Source of the DNA: Methylobacterium radiotolerans JCM 2831
GTDB taxonomy: Bacteria > Pseudomonadota > Alphaproteobacteria > Rhizobiales > Beijerinckiaceae
DNA: 64,000 nucleotides
Assembly (NCBI RefSeq): GCF_000019725.1
Contig: NC_010510.1
Location: 338,501 to 402,500, forward strand
Direction: 5' to 3'
Position 1 is the stretch's first letter, and every line of letters begins with the position of its first letter. Positions 61,585 through 64,000 of the stretch are shown here, piece after piece. The notes under the pieces are model-generated. The model was not told the origin of the DNA and ran no database searches. It saw nothing but the letters and a program-made list of their open reading frames with translations. The position numbers were made by a program, and so were the translations under genes.

Positions 61585-62063
61585 TCCTCTGCCTCCTCGA
61601 TGTGAAGCCCTGACGTCAGTGACAGTTGTTGCCCGTCGGCCAGGGTCAGGGTCACTCTTCCGGCGCCTGGATCATACGTCGCCGCTGCAACGGTGGCCGC
61701 ACCCCGGTCAGGCTTGAGCGGCACTTTCGCCAGCACCCCGTCCGCATTGGCATCTGGTCGGGTCACGATGCAGCGGTTGACCAGGCCGATCCCGTGACGA
61801 TCTCCATGAGTGGCCCACCACTCTGCGCGGCAATCTGGAAGAGTCCGTACGATTGCTTCCTCTAATTCATCCAATGTTTGTACGGTTGGGTTTCGACCCC
61901 GCTGCTTGAACCTGTAGAGCGCTGCCACGTCCGAAAGGAATGAGAAGCGGAACCGAGCAACCCAGCCCTGTGTAGTGTGACGTGCGTGGACGTGCGGCGG
62001 AGGATGGTCCTCTGCCGCGATGAAGATCTGGATTGCCCCGATCCGAAAGATCGTTCCTGCCAT
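61569..62063 (-). CDS. DUF4160-domain protein
   Basis: 164 residues from ATG 62063 (MAGTIFRIGAIQIFI). The DUF4160 signature is FIAAEDHPPPHVHARH. The C-terminal part (GAGRVTLTLADGQQLSLTSG) looks like a second small DUF2442-like strand set. The open frame reaches 85 codons further upstream but that part is not protein-like. Forms a pair with the DUF2442 gene. Confidence 0.72.
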   Translation of the reverse strand: MAGTIFRIGAIQIFIAAEDHPPPHVHARHTTQGWVARFRFSFLSDVAALYRFKQRGRNPTVQTLDELEEAIVRTLPDCRAEWWATHGDRHGIGLVNRCIVTRPDANADGVLAKVPLKPDRGAATVAAATYDPGAGRVTLTLADGQQLSLTSGLHIEEAEEWCGQ

Positions 62064-62603
62064 CGACCCACATAAACCCATCTGTTGGGTTTTACAAGCT
62101 GGCCGCTGATCAAAGACAGGCGATGCGCAGAGACCAAGCTCGGGAAAGGGGAGATGCGTTAGTTTTTCGCAATCTCGCAACGGCGGCTGACCTCCATGGC
62201 CGCTGATGCCGCCGCTCCTATCGGTCGTCGGCTTCTCCAGTGGACCTGTCAGCTGGCCATCAATTTCTGGTTCTGCGCGCCATATGGACATCCTCGGCTT
62301 CGGCCGAGACAAGAACAAGGTTGCTTGGCTGCCGCTGATAAATGGCGGCCTGTTGGAGAGATCGCGCTCAGGCCTTGGGGCACAGGTGTTTCGCGATATT
62401 ATAATGGCGGCTGAGTAGCCCTGGCGCCGCTACAGCTTACAGCTATCGTGCTTAGCCACCCGAGACACCAGCAAGCGACCTCGAAAATATGCAATCAACG
62501 CGTGTAGCATCTTTTCGCAGCGGGCATACCGTTCGCGCTTAAGCGCTTGGGTAGAGATTCTTAGCTAACCGCCGCCCGGTCCAATGCTGCGGAGGGGCGG
62601 TCC
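62064..62603. other. Intergenic, no gene seen
   Basis: Separates the DUF4160 gene from the recombinase on the other strand; short frames present are not protein-like. Confidence 0.4.
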
Positions 62604-63521
62604 ATGATCTTGAACGAAGCTGGTGAAGCCTACCTACGTCACTGCCAACTGGAACGGCACCTTTCGTCGAACACGCTGGCGGCGTACCGACAGGATATCT
62701 CGGAGCTGATCGCACACTTCGGTTTGATCGAGGTCGTAGCCGTGACCGGCGACGCCCTCGTCACGTATGCAGACCACCTATCCAAGCGGCGAGGCTTGGC
62801 GCCGGCGACGGTCAAGCGGCGGCTGGTCTGCGCCCGAGGTTTGTTCCGATGGCTAACGCGCACCGGGGCGTTGTCAGCCGATCCTTTCGGCGGCACGGAG
62901 ATCCGCGTCCGCATACCCGATCGGCTCCCAAGATGCCTTGCTACGGACGAGATGGCCAGATTGGCTCGGGCTGCAGACGACGCCTCGGCTACGACCCGCC
63001 TCGCCACGTTGCTGCTATTCGCGACTGGGATGAGGGTCGGCGAACTTGTCTCGGTCCGCCTCGCTGACATCGACCTCGACCGCGATGTCATCCGCATAGT
63101 GGGTAAGGGGAATCGGCAGCGTCAAGTCGTCATTCCAAACGAGTCCTTGAAAGACGCCATACGTGAATACGCGCGCACCTACCATGCGGACGATCGAGCT
63201 TCTGAACGCTTTTTGAGGGAGCCAAATGGGCGGAGCTTGACGACCGCTGCCATACGCACCCGCCTCCGCCGCCTTGCCAAAGCCGCCGGCTTGGTGCGGA
63301 CCGTCACACCGCACATGCTCCGGCATACGGCCGCGACTGAACTTCTAGAAGCAGGGGTAGACATCCGCTTTGTTCAGCGCCTGCTCGGCCACCGGAGCAT
63401 CCTCACGACGCAAATCTACACCCACGTCAGCGACATTGCTCTCAGAACAGCCGTTCGCGGAGCCGACCTCTTCGGCCGATTGGATCGCAGCTGCAGTCGC
63501 TGGGAGTTCGCTTGCCGATAA
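62604..63521 (+). CDS. XerC/XerD-like tyrosine recombinase
   Basis: 305 residues, normal Xer length. SAM-like N-terminal domain (HLSSNTLAAYRQDISELIAH) and full catalytic set: Arg144 (GMRVGE), Lys168 (GKGNRQR), His237 and Arg240 (HMLRH), His263 (LLGHRS) and Tyr272 (QIYTH). Either a plasmid/island recombinase that resolves multimers or an integrase. It starts after GGAGGGGCGGTCC, with GGAGG suitably placed. The ATP-grasp gene begins ten bases after its stop. Confidence 0.88.
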   Translation: MILNEAGEAYLRHCQLERHLSSNTLAAYRQDISELIAHFGLIEVVAVTGDALVTYADHLSKRRGLAPATVKRRLVCARGLFRWLTRTGALSADPFGGTEIRVRIPDRLPRCLATDEMARLARAADDASATTRLATLLLFATGMRVGELVSVRLADIDLDRDVIRIVGKGNRQRQVVIPNESLKDAIREYARTYHADDRASERFLREPNGRSLTTAAIRTRLRRLAKAAGLVRTVTPHMLRHTAATELLEAGVDIRFVQRLLGHRSILTTQIYTHVSDIALRTAVRGADLFGRLDRSCSRWEFACR

Positions 63522-63530
63522 TCGGGGATT

Positions 63531-64000
63531 ATGGGCAGGGGAGACAAGGCCTGGACGGCCCTGCGTGCTGTGACTGACAGGATCCTCGGCGTCGCCGATG
63601 ATATCACCGTCGCTCTGGTCGCGAACTCGAAGGGCGCCGTGTCCTCCGACCCGGGCGACCGCTCGACCGAGTACCTATCGGACGGCGAGGCGAACCAACT
63701 TTTGACCGGCCTGCGTAGCGCCGGCTTCCGGACGCGCTACTTCGATGGCGAGCGTGCGTTCATCGAGCAGACGCTGACCGATCCGACGCTCGGGACGCAC
63801 GGGCCTCGTCTGCTCGTCTACAACATCGCCCAGTCCGGAACCGATGCCGGCAGGAAGTCGCTCGTCCCGGCCTTCTGCGCCCTGCAGGGGATCGCGACCT
63901 GCAACTCCAACGCCTATGTCGTTTCCCTCGCGCGCAACAAGCTTCACGTACATTCGATCCTGAAACGCTTCGGTCTGTCGGTCCCGGACAGCTGGAGTTA
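63531..64000 (+). CDS. ATP-grasp ligase, D-Ala-D-Ala-ligase-like (3' partial)
   Basis: 156 codons are in view, open to the window end. The region reading LLVYNIAQSGTDAGRKSLVP, then ALQGIATCNSNAYVVSLARN and KLHVHSILKRFGLSVPDSW matches the N-terminal domain of D-alanine-D-alanine-ligase-type ATP-grasp enzymes (…GIP-x-x-S…K…G-x-x-VP). In those enzymes this part binds the first amino acid and part of ATP. The catalytic ATP-binding domain lies outside the window, so the substrate cannot be judged. Could also be a non-ribosomal peptide-type ligase. Confidence 0.7.
   Translation, partial: MGRGDKAWTALRAVTDRILGVADDITVALVANSKGAVSSDPGDRSTEYLSDGEANQLLTGLRSAGFRTRYFDGERAFIEQTLTDPTLGTHGPRLLVYNIAQSGTDAGRKSLVPAFCALQGIATCNSNAYVVSLARNKLHVHSILKRFGLSVPDSWS

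Overview
The window reads as a GC-rich alphaproteobacterial replicon, most like Methylobacterium or a relative (Hyphomicrobiales/Rhizobiales). The pointers are a near-canonical CtrA cell-cycle regulator, Ti/rhizobial-type traG-traD-traC-traA conjugation genes with a Q-type oriT, Omp25/Omp31-type outer-membrane barrels and high GC in most genes. That genus call is an inference from gene content; no rRNA is present to settle it. Several AT-rich blocks (about 10.0-12.9 kb, 36.4-40.0 kb, 47.9-50.8 kb, 55.2-56.6 kb), many insertion sequences and many broken genes mark it as a mosaic accessory region, either a megaplasmid or a chromosomal island.

Layout. 1-2.1 kb: an unidentified partial gene, a P-loop kinase and a short integrase inside an ~800-bp unit repeated at 13.6-14.4 kb. 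2.1-8.5 kb: AraC regulator plus EamA exporter, then a complete FecI-FecR-TonB-receptor surface-signalling cassette for ferric siderophores. 9-13 kb: broken heavy-metal P-type ATPase, small secreted protein, truncated Cache sensor, membrane-anchored HExxH peptidase. 14.6-18.8 kb: oxidative-stress group (PfpI-family protein, two divergent SrpA-like catalases, an alpha/beta hydrolase). 19.1-21.5 kb: chemoreceptor operon. 21.9-26.2 kb: conjugation genes and oriT; the relaxase TraA is cut by an IS3-family element whose other flank is a truncated livH, so the element sits at a rearrangement junction. 27.5-29.8 kb: LivH(truncated)-LivG-flavin monooxygenase operon. 30.6-36.3 kb: graveyard of traA, resolvase, acetyltransferase-like and transposase remnants, with one intact MNT-HEPN fusion. 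36.4-39.8 kb: two paralogous winged-helix-like proteins around a small membrane protein. 40.3-41.0 kb: Tat-exported beta-carbonic anhydrase.

41.4-50.7 kb is the most interesting part: a three-gene NHLP-type peptide exporter (HlyD-like adaptor, C39-peptidase ABC transporter, second ABC transporter) followed on the opposite strand by an AT-rich strip with three short genes whose N-termini look like double-glycine leaders (…CGG, …TGG, …VGG) and a decayed fourth copy. The putative cores have 69-92 residues and no cysteine, do not resemble one another, and no modification enzyme is nearby. I infer a secretion system for unmodified peptides or small proteins with its own cargo genes, disturbed by IS insertion.

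51.2-58.4 kb: outer-membrane section (Omp25-like porin, S8-protease autotransporter with strongly mosaic base composition, a two-barrel porin-like fusion). 58.5-59.3 kb: ctrA. 59.4-64 kb: resolvase remnant, two tyrosine recombinases, a DUF4160-DUF2442 pair, and the start of an ATP-grasp ligase running off the end. I found no tRNA, rRNA or CRISPR array.
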